Below are positions 36,601 to 48,560 of a stretch of 64,000 nt of DNA, piece by piece. Positions within the stretch are counted from its first letter, which is position 1. The number at the start of each line of letters is the position of its first letter. A model generated the notes under the pieces. The model saw nothing but the letters and a program-made list of their open reading frames with translations, did not search any database and had not been told where the DNA came from. The translations under genes were made by a program, and so were the position numbers. The DNA comes from Cotesia glomerata. Taxonomy: Eukaryota > Arthropoda > Insecta > Hymenoptera > Braconidae. The stretch spans positions 26,808,758 to 26,872,757 of the forward strand of contig NC_058162.1 in the NCBI RefSeq assembly GCF_020080835.1, read 5' to 3'.

Positions 36601-37411
36601 ATAAGTTCACATAACATTTCTTTTCGGATCGTTTTTGATGAGATAGTATAATTTTTAGAGTTTTGAGCTCGAAGAAGCATAGAAAAGCTATCTCTCCAAG
36701 CTCGGAGAGCTCAAAATAATACATAAATCGCTCCAAAAAAAATTAGGAAAACGGTTGACCCTGAAGGCCATCCCTGCAACTTCCCGCTAATTTCATACTT
36801 AGGCGCTTAAACTTGCACCACGACGTTTTTGAGCTCTTCGAGCTCAAAAATACAATTTATGGTTATTTTGAGCTCTCCGAGCTCAAAGAGATTGCTTTCC
36901 TATCCTTTAAAGCTCTTCGAGCTCAAAAGTCTGATAGAAATTTGATAAGACACTATTTTTAATTTTTAAACCACAATCTTTTGAATGAATAAACCGATTT
37001 TTACGCGGTTAGAAGCATTCGACGCAGTTTTTCAAGCCTCACAAAGAATCTTAATTTTTGAATTGATCGCGCTAGGAATTTTGGAGTTATTCCGAAAACA
37101 CTTTTTGGTTTTCTTTCGTTCACGATATCTCTCGAATGAATCAACCGATTTTGACCAGACTGGTGGCGATCGACGTGGTTTTTGAGGTTAAGAGCTGATT
37201 AGTTTTTGAATTGAAATATTGAGCCATTTGAAAGTTATTCCAAAAACCACATTTGAAAAAATTTTTTTCAGTTTTTGAAAATTTCTCAAAATCTATTGAT
37301 CTGAATCGGTCCAAATAGTTTTCAAAATCTAAGTTTGGTCAAGCCCTTTCGAATGGCACCAACCGCGATGAAATCGGTCAAGCCGTTCAAAAGTTATAAG
37401 CGGTTCACATA

Positions 37412-37416
<5 letters not shown>

Positions 37417-37491
<75 letters not shown>
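37417..37491. repeat. (AC)n microsatellite
   Basis: About 37 AC dinucleotides followed by ATACATACATACA. It accounts for long but spurious open frames on both strands. Confidence 0.95.
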
Positions 37492-37495
<4 letters not shown>

Positions 37496-37654
37496 TACAT
37501 ACAGACACCGTGACAACCTCACGGGGATAGTCAGGGAAGCTTCCTGTGACCTTCAAACGTCGAGATCTGATGAAAACTCGATTTTTGCAAAACGGGGTGA
37601 AAACAATAACTTCCCGATTTTTGAAAATCTTCGATTTTCGTAGCGGGAAGTTAA

Positions 37655-37740
37655 TAAATGACCCAGCTGGGAATCGATCCTAGTCCTTTTCTAACTAAAG
37701 AAAAGTGCTTTACCAATTTAGCTACGCTAAAAATTTGACC
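37655..37740 (-). repeat. Family G tRNA-like unit 4
   Basis: TAAATGACCCAGCTGGGAAT with CGATCCTAGTC closely matches unit 3 at 35561-35645. It follows the transposon end immediately, which suggests it was its neighbour before insertion. Confidence 0.6.
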
Positions 37741-37942
37741 AACGGAATTTTAAAATTTTTCCACCGGAATCGTAATTTATAGAATTATTAGAATGTAATC
37801 TAATCAAAATTAAACGAAAATTCAAAAAAATCCGGTAATTTAAATCAAAAACAAAATCTGGGTTAGATATCTAATAAATATTCTCTAAAACCCCCGAGTA
37901 AAACAGTATTAATTTCCCATAACTCGGCGGAGCGTAGTGCCA

Positions 37943-38095
37943 ATGGGACGGAATGTGTCGCGCATATTTTCGCAACGCATGGACGATCTTGTGCTCACAT
38001 GGCGCCAGAGTTATGCGTTAAACGCTAAGCTGAGTAACTCGTGTGCATTCCTGAATCTATCCTCAATGCAGGTTCAATTCCATCAACATAAATAG
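37943..38095 (+). CDS. Small open frame of 50 codons, uncertain
   Basis: ATG at 37943 to TAG at 38093-38095. The peptide starts MGRNVSRIFSQRMDDLVLTW and ends MQVQFHQHK, and shows less AT bias than the surroundings. CAATGCAG|GTTCAA inside it could act as a donor. ATAACTC and GAGTTAT flank part of the block as an inverted repeat (about 37919 and 38011), so it may be a mobile-element remnant. No homology recognised. Confidence 0.2.
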   Translation: MGRNVSRIFSQRMDDLVLTWRQSYALNAKLSNSCAFLNLSSMQVQFHQHK

Positions 38096-38929
38096 TGATC
38101 CCAAGTCCTCGGGCCATCTTCTGCCTCTTTATCACCATCGACATGTACATTTAAATAGATCTTCAATATTTATTACATAACCTAACCGCCAGACAAACTG
38201 TTTTACTAGTAACCATTGCTATTACTATTACTATTCCTATTAATAACCGATAAACCGAGGCTTAACCGTTACTCATTTCGAGTGATAGAACAAGATGGCT
38301 CCTTGTTAATATTTTAACAAGTTTTTTTTTTTTTATTAATACTAATTATTTCCCACGGGGTCAATGGTCTTGATCCTCAAGCTTGAGAACCCGAAATAAT
38401 AATTATTGTTGATACAGTAAACAAATATTCGGTAATTATTGTTATTACCAAGGTGTCATTAAACGGGAGGCTTCTGGAGGGTTAGGTTAACACATCAAGC
38501 TAACGGTATGCTTTCAACAGGTTATGGGTGTAATTGTCCCCGAAAAATTGTTATAATGAATATCGATGGCTCACTGGCCAGACAAAGAAAAAAAACCGAG
38601 TGAGATGGAGATAAAATGAAGATGAGATCAAGAAAAGTTGTACGCAGAGAAAGAAAGGGAGGAGAAGAAGGCGTTAACAGGCACGCTGTACACCTATTAT
38701 GTTAGCACTTGAAATCACACGTAACGTGGCGTGCCGTGGCTTCCCGCAATTATTAGGGTCCAACGACCTCCAGGAAAAAAATATTATTCCTCTGGTTCAA
38801 ATTCCCCCCTGGAAAGTAAATACACTGTCCATCAATCTTGTAATTTCTTTTTGATCCTGATTAATTCGTTGCTCACTGCTCTAAGGTTCCGTCGCACTTT
38901 TTTTAGGCACCCTGCAGATTGAAATTTTG
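38096..38929. other. Unique DNA, no gene recognised
   Basis: No splice-supported frame. GC-richer patches at 38570-38760. Confidence 0.3.
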
Positions 38930-40470
38930 GGCATTTTTTGCAGTTAAATTACTTGATTGGAAAAATAAATCTAGTTTTTGGGTCCGTTGATTTTGTTGGA
39001 ATTTTTAAGGAAGCTTCTGTGGACATATAAAGCGAGAATTAGCCAATTTTATTGGGTTAAAATTCAAAAAAAGGATTGTTAGGTTGTAAAACAAAGAAAA
39101 GATTATTTTAGTAACTTTTTTTTTGGTTTTTTTGACCAAAAATTGATACTTTTTATTCAAATTCTTGATTTATTAATAGTATTTATTCTAATAATTTCAA
39201 TTTTTGATAAAACTTCATTTTTTTGGGTCAGTCGATTTCGTCCAAATTTTGCAGGAAGCTTCTGTAGAACATATAAAGCAATATTAAACAAATTTTTATC
39301 CAGTTTAATCGGTTCAAAATTCAAAAAAAAAGATTTTTAGTTTGTGAAACAATAATAGGATTGTTCCATTATCGATTTTTTGGTTTTTATAAGCAAAAAT
39401 TAATATTTTTGTCAGAAATCCTTGATTTAATGATAGGTTTTAGAGTTTTTAATTGATTTGTTCAAAATCTCCATTTTTGAACCCATTTTTTTGGGTCAAT
39501 CAATTTCGTCCAAATTTTGCAAGAAGTTTCTGCAGATCATAATAAATTTCATCAAGTTTAATCGATTAAAAAATCAAAGAAAGAGATTTTAATTTGTGAA
39601 ATAAAGAAAAGATTGTTTCGTTGACTATTTTCTTAGATTTTCTGACCAAAAATTGATACTTTTCTTTAAAAATTCTTGATTTAATTATCAATGTTTGTAT
39701 TTATTCAATTTTTGACAAAAATCAATTTTTGACCCATTTTTTGTGGGTCCGCCGATTTCGTCCAAATTTTACAGGAAGCTTTTGTAGAGCATACAAAGCA
39801 ATATTAAACAAATTTTATCAATTTTCACCGATTTAAAATTCAAAAAAAGGACTTTTATTTTTTGAAACAAAAAAAAGATTGTTTTGTTGACTATTTTTGG
39901 GTTTTTCTGACCAAAAATTAATATTTTTTATCAAAAAATCCTCGATTAATTAATAAATTATTGTATTTATATTAAATTTTTGACAAAAATCAATTTTTGA
40001 CCCTATTTTTTGGTTTTTCTAACTGATACTTGGTACTTTCCATCACAAATTTTTAATTTATTCGTAAATCTTAGTATTTATAAGGAGTTTGTTCAATAAT
40101 TCCTTCAAAATTTCAATTTTTGACAAAATTCAATTTTTGAACCCATTTTTGTGGGTCCGCCGATTTCATCCAAATTTTACAGGAAGCTTCTGTAGAGCAT
40201 ACAAAGCAATATTAAACAAATTTTATCAATTTTCACCGGTTTAAAATTCTACAAAAAGGACTTTCATTTTTTGAAACAAAGAGAAGATTGTTTTATAGGC
40301 TATTTTTTAGTTTTTCTGATTAAAAATTAGTACTTATAATTAAAAATTCCAATTTTCGACAAAAATTTATTATTTTAACCTTTTTTTTTGTGGGTCCGCC
40401 GATTTCGTCAAAATTTTACAGGTACTTTCTGTAGACCAAAAAAAAGAAGAATTACCAAATTTTATCAAGC
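38930..40470 (+). repeat. Family E tandem repeat, second forward block
   Basis: Six diverged units with TTTCGTCCAAATTTT(G/A)CAGG and AAGCTTCTGTAGA(A/G)CATA, separated from the first block by about 5 kb. The motif occurs at about 39235, 39505, 39750, 40165 and 40405. Confidence 0.75.
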
Positions 40471-40515
40471 TTAAAAAAATAAATATGTATAAAATGATAA
40501 TATATTATTGGATAC

Positions 40516-40783
40516 CTGAGTCCTGGTTCCATAAAACCAATTTTCTGAACGATGAATCAACAGTAAACCCTTCCAACAGTCCTCCAATCGGGCACAAATG
40601 AAATAATTAAACTGAGCAAAAAAAGTGTTTAATTTTCTAATGACGGTAAATAACGGGGAGCTATTCGGGTATCGCTTTGTCACTTTAGTGACGAACATAT
40701 AACAGGTGTACGAGGATAAATTGATGACTAAGATCTGTGTGTCTCCGTATTGTACCTCACAACAATCAACTGAACCGTGTCCC
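40516..40783 (-). CDS. Candidate internal exon, unknown protein
   Basis: The minus strand reads acttattcag|TGGGACACGG at the upper end and ACTCAG|GTATCC at the lower end. One frame stays open throughout (about 89 codons), including CEVQYGDTQILVINLSSYTC, FVTKVTKRYPNSSPLF, CARLEDCWKGLLLIH and ENWFYGTRTQ. In DNA this AT-rich such length is mildly unusual. It is cysteine- and aromatic-containing but resembles no family I recognise. It may be an untranslated exon or chance. Confidence 0.25.
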
Positions 40784-40789
40784 ACTGAA

Positions 40790-41299
40790 TAAGTATGTGT
40801 TCTAGTGTGTGGGTATGAATATGATGGTTAACAACTTGAAACGGTTTGTAAGACACTGGCCGTAGCGGTTTTTGTTCCAAGTATTGCTTGAATTTCTTAT
40901 TTCAATAAATAATCTCGAAATCTGGGTAAATAGATCTCGAGCATTGGGACAGATGCAAAGCTCGAAGATCTTTTTATTAAATATAAAAAAAAGCGCATCT
41001 GTTGCTAATGTCCCATTACAACGAAATTTTTAATCTGCACTTACATCAGACAACGACTTAACTTCTTGCACCGCCACATGTGATTACAGGAATTTAGTCT
41101 AACCTCGGTATCATTCCGTTTGAGGTTAAAGATGGTTAATTGACCGTGTTAGGCGGCAAAAGTCAACTTTTTTTCTTAAAACACATTCAAGAACAAAAGT
41201 CTCTTATTTATGGTTTAAATTTTGGTAGGCTAGACTTTTAAAAAATCCTCAAGAGATTTACACCGCTCAGATGGATATTAAAATATAAAAGTACTGTTA
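40790..41299. other. Unique DNA, no gene recognised
   Basis: No repeat family or splice-supported frame seen. Confidence 0.3.
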
Positions 41300-43170
41300 T
41301 TATATCCTCTGTGAATAACTCTCAAGAAAGTGAATCAAGTCTTTCAAGGAATATTAATAATGTTGTAACACTTTGATATTTTTACGAATATTTCAATTCA
41401 TTTTAGACAACTCGGAATTTATATGAAATTAATCAATTACAACTGTTGGAAGCGTATTTTCAATATTCGTTGGCATTAAAGAAATTTAGAAGTATTTTAA
41501 AAAATAAAGATGTGTTTTTAGGGACTAGAAGTGTTACAGTTTCTGTGACACTTGATTTTGGGCAAAAAATGGGTGTTTTAAGATAAACTTTTACATTAAT
41601 AGTTAATTTTTAGAGTCTAGAAGTCTTAGAAAGAAGAATTTTAACGTTTAAGACCTTTAAAAGATTGTCACACTAATTAAAAATGTTACTTTTTATGTAA
41701 CACTTAATTTTCGGCCAAAAATGGGTGTTTTAAAGGGAAATTTGATTTTTTGAGTGAATTTTCAACATTTATAGTCCTTAAAAATAGTAATTGTAACTTT
41801 TGAAGCTTATTTTTGATATTTTTTGGCATTAAGAACGAGATTTAGAAGTATTTTATAAGATAAAGATGTGTTTTTAGGGACTAGAAGTGTAATAATTTCT
41901 GTAACACTTGATTTTTGGCCAAAAATGGGTGTTTTAAGATAAAGTTTTAGATCAAAAGTGAATTTTTAGAATTTAGAAGTCTTAGAAACGATAATTTTAA
42001 CGTTTAAGACCTTTAAAAGATTGTAACAGTAATTTAAAGTGTTACTTTTTATGTAACACTTGATTTTTGACCAAACATGAGTGTTTTAAGCTTAAATTCT
42101 ACTTTTTAGGTGAATTTTCAATGTTTGTAGCCCCTAAAAATAATAATTGTAACTTTAGAAGCGTATGTTTAATATTCTTTGGCATTAAGAACGAGGTTTA
42201 GAAGGATTTTTGAAAATGAATATGTTTTTGGGGACTAGAAGTGTTACAGTTTCTGTAACACTTGATTTTAGGCCAAAAGTGGGGGTTTTAAGATAAAGTC
42301 TTAGATCAAAAGTGAATTTTTAGAGTTTAAAAGGCTCAAAAACATGAATTTTGACGTTTAAGATCTTTAAAAGATTGTAACACTAATTTAAAGTGTTACT
42401 TTTCCTGTAACACTTGATTTTTAGCCAAAAATGGGTGTTTTAAGGGTAAATTTGACTTTTTAAGTGAATTTTCAATATTTATAGACCTTAAAAATAATAA
42501 TTGTAGCTTTTGAAGCTTTTGCAGTATTGTTACACTATTTCAAAGTGTAACACATTGTGTAACAGTTGATTTAAGTAAAAAATTGGTATTTATGAATGCA
42601 GTTTTGGACAAAAAGCTTATTCTTAGTATTATATGGCATTAAAAACACTATTTCGACTTATTTATGAAAATAATGAACTTCTGTAGTAATTTTAAGTGTA
42701 ACATTTTCTGTAACACTTGATTTTTGGCCAAAAATGGGTGTTGTAAGGTTAAATTTCACTTTTTAAGTGAATTTTCAACATTTGTAGCCCTTAAAAAACA
42801 ATAATTCTAGCTTTTAAAGCTTCTTTAGTATTGTAACACTATTTCGAAGTGTAACATTTTATGTAACAGTTGATTTTAGTGGAGAATTGGTATTTATGAG
42901 TGCAATTTTGGATAAAAAACGTATTCTTAGCATTATATAGCATCAAAACCACTATTTTGACTTATTTCATGTAAATAATGAACTTCTGTAGTAATTTTAA
43001 GTGTAAAACTTAATTTTCAGCGAAAAATCGGTGTTTTGCGGTTAAATCTCACTTTTTAAGTGAATTTTCAACAATAATTGTATCTTCTGAAGCTTATACA
43101 ATATTGAAACACTATTTTGCAGTGAAACATTCCATGTAACACTCAATTTATATTGCAAATTCAATAATAT
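41300..43170 (+). repeat. Family F satellite, forward block
   Basis: Units begin TTTTAGGGACTAGAAGTGTT at 41515, 41872 and 42229 (period about 357 bp), with shorter variants to 43170. A perfect palindrome, AAGTGTTACAG TTT CTGTAACACTT (42239-42263 in unit 3), recurs. It is followed by GATTTTTGGCCAAAAATGGG and TTTTAAGTGAATTTTCAACA. Non-coding. Confidence 0.82.
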
Positions 43171-43599
43171 AAAATATATTTTTACATTGAGAGTGTGTTT
43201 TAACTTTCTTCGTCATTTTATTCGAATAAAAAATGATAATTTATCAAAAATGACTTTAACTTTGAAATGCTACTTGATTTGAGTTCTTGAAAAGCACTAA
43301 ATAATTATTTTAACTGAAGGGTTATAAATGACATTAAAACAATTTGAAAGTAAATTGATTTTTTGACGATCAAGAAACGAAAGGTGATTGATATAATCTT
43401 ATCGGTGTCCCGGCACGAGCTGACCGGAGATTTTAGATTGAGATTGAAGGTACAGATAGGTCTGGTGACAAAAGAGAGAGTTATACATAACATCTACAGT
43501 AAATATAGATACAGATTATATATATGATATGTGTGTATACAAATATGCTGAAAGGTGTTTCCTTGAAGATGATGATCTTGGTAAGACACTTAACTCACG
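43171..43599. other. Unique spacer
   Basis: Contains a short minus-strand frame (43305-43493) without splice support. Confidence 0.3.
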
Positions 43600-43764
43600 A
43601 GTTGAATGACATTCACACCGGGAACGGATGTCCTCCTTGCACCCTTCGTGTGTCTTATATATTGTGTGTTGTGTGTCCGTTTTATTATGTGTATAGTTAG
43701 GCGGAGAGCAGTGACATTACGCGAGCGTGGAAAAAATCCATCAGCTCAAAAGTCAAGGTCTCCG
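43600..43764 (+). promoter_or_regulatory. Candidate promoter and non-coding first exon
   Basis: A TATATAT-containing stretch near 43656 and a GC-richer segment (TTAGGCGGAGAGCAGTGACA) precede a strong donor, GTCTCCG|GTAAGTTG, at 43764/43765. No ATG-initiated frame of any length reaches the donor, so a 5'UTR exon is the likelier reading. It lies between inverted satellite blocks. Confidence 0.3.
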
Positions 43765-44089
43765 GTAAGTTGTAAGTTGTGAGTTATGAGGGAATATATC
43801 TTTTGTTACATTATTATTATTTTAAATATAAAAGGATTATGTGTTAATTATTTTTTCTTAATTAATTTTTTTATCGTATTTACGTAACGCTTTTTAAGTG
43901 TTATGTTATAAATATTTCAGTAATCTTTGGATATTATTATCCTCATTTAATTGGCGAATAAATTATATAACAGCTTTTTTTTAACGCTACATATTTCCGA
44001 GTGATTGAAGATAAAGATGGGAAGTTTTCTTTTCATACGCTAAAATGATTAAGATATAACTGTCGTAAAGAATTACCTTGAAAAATATC
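43765..44089. other. AT-rich spacer, no gene
   Basis: Would be the start of an intron if the 43764 donor is used. Confidence 0.3.
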
Positions 44090-45130
44090 TATTTTTAACA
44101 AAAATTCAAGTGTTTTTAATGCGATTTAATGCTAAGAATACGCTTTTTATCCAAAATTGCACTTATTAAACCAATTTCTCACTAAAATGAACTGTTGACA
44201 TGAAATTTTTCACTGCAAAATAGTGTTACAATATTGTATAAGCTTCAAAAGATACAATTATTGTTTATAAGGGCTACAAATGTTAAAAATTCACTTAAAA
44301 AGTTAAATTTAACCTTAAATCACCCATTTTTGGCCAAAATTATGCTGCATAAGCTTTCAAAGCTACAATTATTGTTTTTAAGGTCAACAAATATTGAAAA
44401 TTCACTTAAAAAGTCAAATCTACCCTCAAAACACCCATTTTTGGCCAAAATTATGCTGCATAAGCTTTCAAAACTACAATTATTATTTTTAAGGACTACA
44501 AAAGTTGAAAATTCACATAAAAAGTGAAATTGAACCTTAAAACACCGATTTTTGGCCAAAAATCAAGTATTACAGAAAATGTTACACTTAAAATTACTAC
44601 AGAAACTCATTAGTTTCATAAAATAAGTCGAAATAGTATTTTTGATGCTATATATTGCTAAGAATACGCTTTTTATCCAAAATTGTACTCATAAACACCA
44701 ATTTTCCACTAAAATCAACTGTTACATAAGATGTTACACTTTGAAATAGTGTTACAATACTGTATAAGCTTTAAAAGCTACAATTATTATTTTTAAGGAC
44801 TACAAATGTTGAAAATTCACTCAAAAAGTGTAATTTAACCTTAAAACACCCATTTTTCGCCGAAAATCAAGTATTACATAAAAAGTAACACTTTAAATTA
44901 GTGTTACAATCTTTTAAAGGTCTTAAACGTTAAAATTCTTCTTTCTAAGACTTCTAGACTCTAAAAGTTCACTTTTAATGTAAAAGTTTATCTTAAAACA
45001 CCGATTTTTGGGCAAAAATCAAGTGTTACAGATACTGTAACACTTTTAGTCCCTAAAAACACATCTTTATTTTCTAAACTACTTCTAAATCTCATTTTTA
45101 ATTCCAAAGAATATTGAAAATACACTTAAC
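44090..45130 (-). repeat. Family F satellite, inverted block
   Basis: Reverse complements of the 41300-43170 units: ACACCCATTTTTGGCCAAAA, AATTCACTTAAAAAGT and GTCCCTAAAAACACATCTTT. Two adjacent 117-bp sub-units at about 44310-44530 are nearly identical and produce matching open frames on both strands. Confidence 0.8.
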
Positions 45131-46089
45131 TCTTCCTAGAAAGGAATATGACTTTTAGGGCCGCAAAAAAAATCTGAAAATGGCGTTCCTGATGTCAAAA
45201 GTGTAATTTATGGATTAAAACTACAAAAAGTCTTTAAAATGTAAAGTTTTGGGTACGAAAAAATGATCTTTATTGTATTTGGTATTTTTCTTTGAAATTT
45301 AATAAGCTTGTGTAGAGGTGGGTGGAAGAAATGTAAGATTTATCGAGGCGGAAAATAATGATAGCTTGTAAATAAATAAGAGATTGTTTGTTGAAAGCGA
45401 TAATAAATGTCTGTGTCAACAACAAATCCCGAGACTGGGAGTTGAATAGATTTGTGCGTTGAGGATTGAGGATGATGATCATAAGAAGAACAACAGGAGT
45501 AAGGAGTAGGCAGATACGCCTCGAACTAACGACTAACAACAGTAATATCTACCTGTGTGTAAATAAGTATAAGGAAAGGTGTATATTTACGAGAACGCGT
45601 GCGGCTTAAATAAAGTTTATATTTTACGAGGCAGAGATATGTATCCTGGACGTTTTACCATGTCGAGGGACTAATATCCTAGTGAATAAGGCCCGCGAAC
45701 GTCAGCCGCGAGAAGATGATTCACGAGACGAGTCATAAGACCCGGGAACCTGAGACTAAGCTAACTTGCTAGTTGCTTAGAACTTTGTCCGATGATAGAG
45801 AGAGATGATGTCAGATAGTGACGAGAGAACTGGAAGGGAGGAACTGGAAGGGACGAGTCTAGGGTATCATCGTCTATAAATAATCAGATTTTGCCGCGGG
45901 CAAGGACGTCGTGAGGAAACAACAGATTATTTTGCGTATAACTCTTTTGATCCCGAAGATTGACGGGGAAATTGTCGAGATATGTTAATTGCTATGCTGA
46001 TTTTGATTTATATTCTGTTATAGATCTTCAAAAACTTCCAGCCATATTTTCTTGAAAGCATCCCTACACTGATAAAAGGATTTAATAAG
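45131..46089. other. Unique DNA, moderately GC-rich 45590-45930
   Basis: A minus-strand frame (45270-45539) with a hydrophobic segment CLLLTPVVLLMIIIL lacks an ATG before the hydrophobic part and lacks a clear exon boundary. Promoter sequence is possible in the 45590-45930 block. Confidence 0.25.
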
Positions 46090-46132
46090 ATTTAGTAACA
46101 GATACTAAATGATTTAGTATCTGTTACTAAAT
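46090..46132. repeat. Perfect 21-bp inverted repeat
   Basis: ATTTAGTAACAGATACTAAA plus T at 46090-46110 is exactly complementary to 46112-46132, with a single G between the arms. This 43-bp palindrome lies four bases from family C copy 2 and may be a foldback-element remnant. Confidence 0.9.
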
Positions 46133-46136
46133 GTGA

Positions 46137-46959
46137 CAGAAAAAAAGAAATATTTGATCGAAATAAAATTTATTTGTGCCAAATATATAAGATATTTGGA
46201 TAAGGCCGAATAAATATTTATTTCTGGTAAATATATAATTTGAGCGATTTAATTGCGTAAAATAAATAGTTTATTCATGATAAAGATATGGTTTATTTGT
46301 GGTAAATAAATCATAGTTGACGACAATAATGAACTTTTAAAATTTATTGTAACATTAAAGTTAGCTGTCACTTGACCAATTTTTAATTTTATTTAACAAA
46401 TAAATTAATTCTAAAAAATTATTTTTTTAAAATTGCATTTTTAATTTTTTAAAATTTCTACATGTCAATTTTTTTTTCTTATTTTTTTTGCCATAATCTA
46501 TTTGTTAACAAAAGTTCTAAAAATTATTAAATATCTGCTAAATTAATTTTATCAATTTTCAGAAATTATAATGGCTTTAAAATGAAAAAAAAAAAATTAT
46601 TTTCTATTGTTTTAGTTGAATAATGAAATATTTTCCGTGTGCTCTATTGAATGAAAGTGTTAAGATTTGTTTTCGTAAAATATAATATTTTAAACACCTT
46701 ACCATATAGGTTAGGTATGACTTTTTTTAATCCCCAATTAATGAATAGTTATTAATTAATATTATGTATGCAAATATACTATTTTTTGAAACATCGCTGT
46801 AGCTTAAGTTGTAATCAAAACTTACAAGTTTTGTTTTCAACGTTCAAGTGACGTCATGATAGCAGTAATTGAGAGTTTTAATGCCAAAGATGTCGTTGTT
46901 TTGGACAAACTTAGCAACTTTACCACAAATAAATGATATTGAAATTCTTTTTTTCTGTG
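46137..46959. mobile_element. Family C DNA transposon (MITE-like), copy 2
   Basis: The ends CAGAAAAAAAG (46137-46147) and CTTTTTTTCTGTG (46947-46959) mirror copy 1 at 1725-2689. The internal sequence is nearly identical over about 800 bp, with a small deletion near 46660 and about 110 bp less at the right end. Confidence 0.8.
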
Positions 46960-48029
46960 TGCAAATCCCAAGTCCAATCAGCGAAGCATCTTCAGCAATT
47001 CCTTCAGCCTTCTAACGAAATTTCCTTAGAATCCTCGACGATGTCCAGGTGGTCAGTCCGGTCCTCAGATCCTTATTCTCACGTTTAGTCATCACGAGCC
47101 TTGGGCGATTCACGGTACCAATAGAACGTAAAGAATGAAAATAAATAAAAAAGGCACCCATAATGTAATATAATATAATAAAAAGCGGCTCGAGCTAAAC
47201 GAAGATCAGTATCAGGCATCTCCGAGTAGTTACGAATCGGAACTCCCTCGTGGGGAATGGCCGCGGTAACAATCTCGACGTGATACGACGTATGATGTCA
47301 TTGAGTATTTCCGTTTTCTTCTTCGAGAGTTTAACATCATCTTGGATGTTCTGCAATATATGTAATGTATATGATCGCCCGAAACGTCTCGGACGATTGA
47401 TTGCCAGCCGTTAGCGTCATATGTCATAGCTTTATTTTTTCCTGACACATTCCTGCAGTTCTTCATGTCGATGTTTTCCGTCTTGGCCATTGCAATTGCT
47501 CTAGCTGATCCTGGGATGGGATGGAGCTTCAGTACCAAAGGCTCTGATAGTGATATCTTAAGACTTTTTTCAAGCACAGTACGGGATCACGCTGCAGCTT
47601 GAAAAACCTACGAGCACCAGGTACAGGTTAACTAGTGTGATAATAAATCATTGATGGTCTAGAATCGTTGTCCAGCATAACATATAGTAATGGCTCATGA
47701 TAACGGTGTCCTTGATGCGCTCGACAAATCATTCCGGCAAAACTAATCGTGTTGGTCATTCTGAGCAAAGACCCCAGCAGGTCCCTAGTCCTCGGTAAGA
47801 ACCATGTTAGAGATTATCATTATGATGAGGATGAGGTTCCTGAGATATGCACTGTCATTGTGTCACACAATGTCTTCCAACATTTTCTATTGGCACACTT
47901 AACATTTATCTTATTCTTATTAATTTTTTTGGATCTATCGCACGGGTTGTGATGGATAACCTTCAAGTTGCTTCTTTCATTTCCATTTCAAAAGAGACTT
48001 AAAAGTTTTCGGCTTTAACGCATTGGGTT
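46960..48029. other. GC-richer region 46970-47960, possible exons, gene unknown
   Basis: On the minus strand a good acceptor (acatatattgcag) precedes 47352, and the following about 130 bases are open in more than one frame (one contains VTAAIPHEGVPIRNYSEMPD, another LSKKKTEILNDIIRRITSR). An upstream frame from 47577 includes MAKTENIDMKNC. On the plus strand CTAGTCCTCG|GTAAGA is donor-like near 47795. The coding frame cannot be decided. Confidence 0.25.
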
Positions 48030-48560
48030 CTAGGAAGGGTTAAGCGTATTTTCAATATTCTTTGGCATCAGGAGAGATTTAGAGGTAGTTTAGAAGATAA
48101 AGATGTGTTTTTAGGGACTAGAAGTGTTACAGTTTCTGCAACACTTGATTTTTGGCCAAAAATGGGTGTTTTAAGATAATCTTTTACATTAAAAGTGAAT
48201 TTTTAGAGTCTAGAAATCTTAGAAAGAAGAATTTTAACATTTAAACCCTTTAAAAGATTGTAACACTAATTTAAAGTGTTACTTTTCATGTAACACTTGA
48301 TTTTTAGCCAAAAATGTGTGTTTTAAGGGCAAATTTGACTTTTTAAGTGAATTATCAACATTTTTAGTCCTTAAAAACAATAATTGTAGCTTTGAAAGCT
48401 TATGCAGCATAATTTTGGCCAAAAATAGGTGTTTTGAGGTTAAATTTAACTTTTTAAGTGAATTTTAAACATTTGTAGCCCTTAAAAATAATGATTCTAG
48501 CTTCTAAAGCCTATGCAGCATTATAATACTATTTCGAAGTGTAAAAATCTATAGTTCTTA
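48030..48560 (+). repeat. Family F satellite, third block
   Basis: About one and a half units with TTTTTAGGGACTAGAAGTGT, TACAGTTTCTGCAACACTTG and TTGGCCAAAAATGGGTGTTT. Confidence 0.78.

Larger units (their letters stand above)
35801..37654. mobile_element. Composite insertion (two AACTTCCCGC-ended elements) within the tRNA-like array
   Basis: CGGTTGACCCTGAAGGCCAT followed by CCCTGCAACTTCCCGC occurs twice, at 35813 and 36751. The second copy ends at 37654 in GTAGCGGGAAGTTAA, complementary to AACTTCCCGCTA (36778). The first copy has GAGCTCAAAA-rich inverted arms near both ends (35899-35965 and 36664-36730). A tRNA-like unit resumes directly after 37654. No transposase frame. Confidence 0.6.

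Noticed and set aside
37329..37643. Frames with His-Thr or Val-Cys repeats on both strands
   Set aside because: Artefacts of the (AC)n microsatellite inside the transposon at 36745-37654.
44234..44559. Matching frames on both strands with internal peptide repeats
   Set aside because: They arise from three sub-units of the family F satellite; no codon-level constraint is visible.
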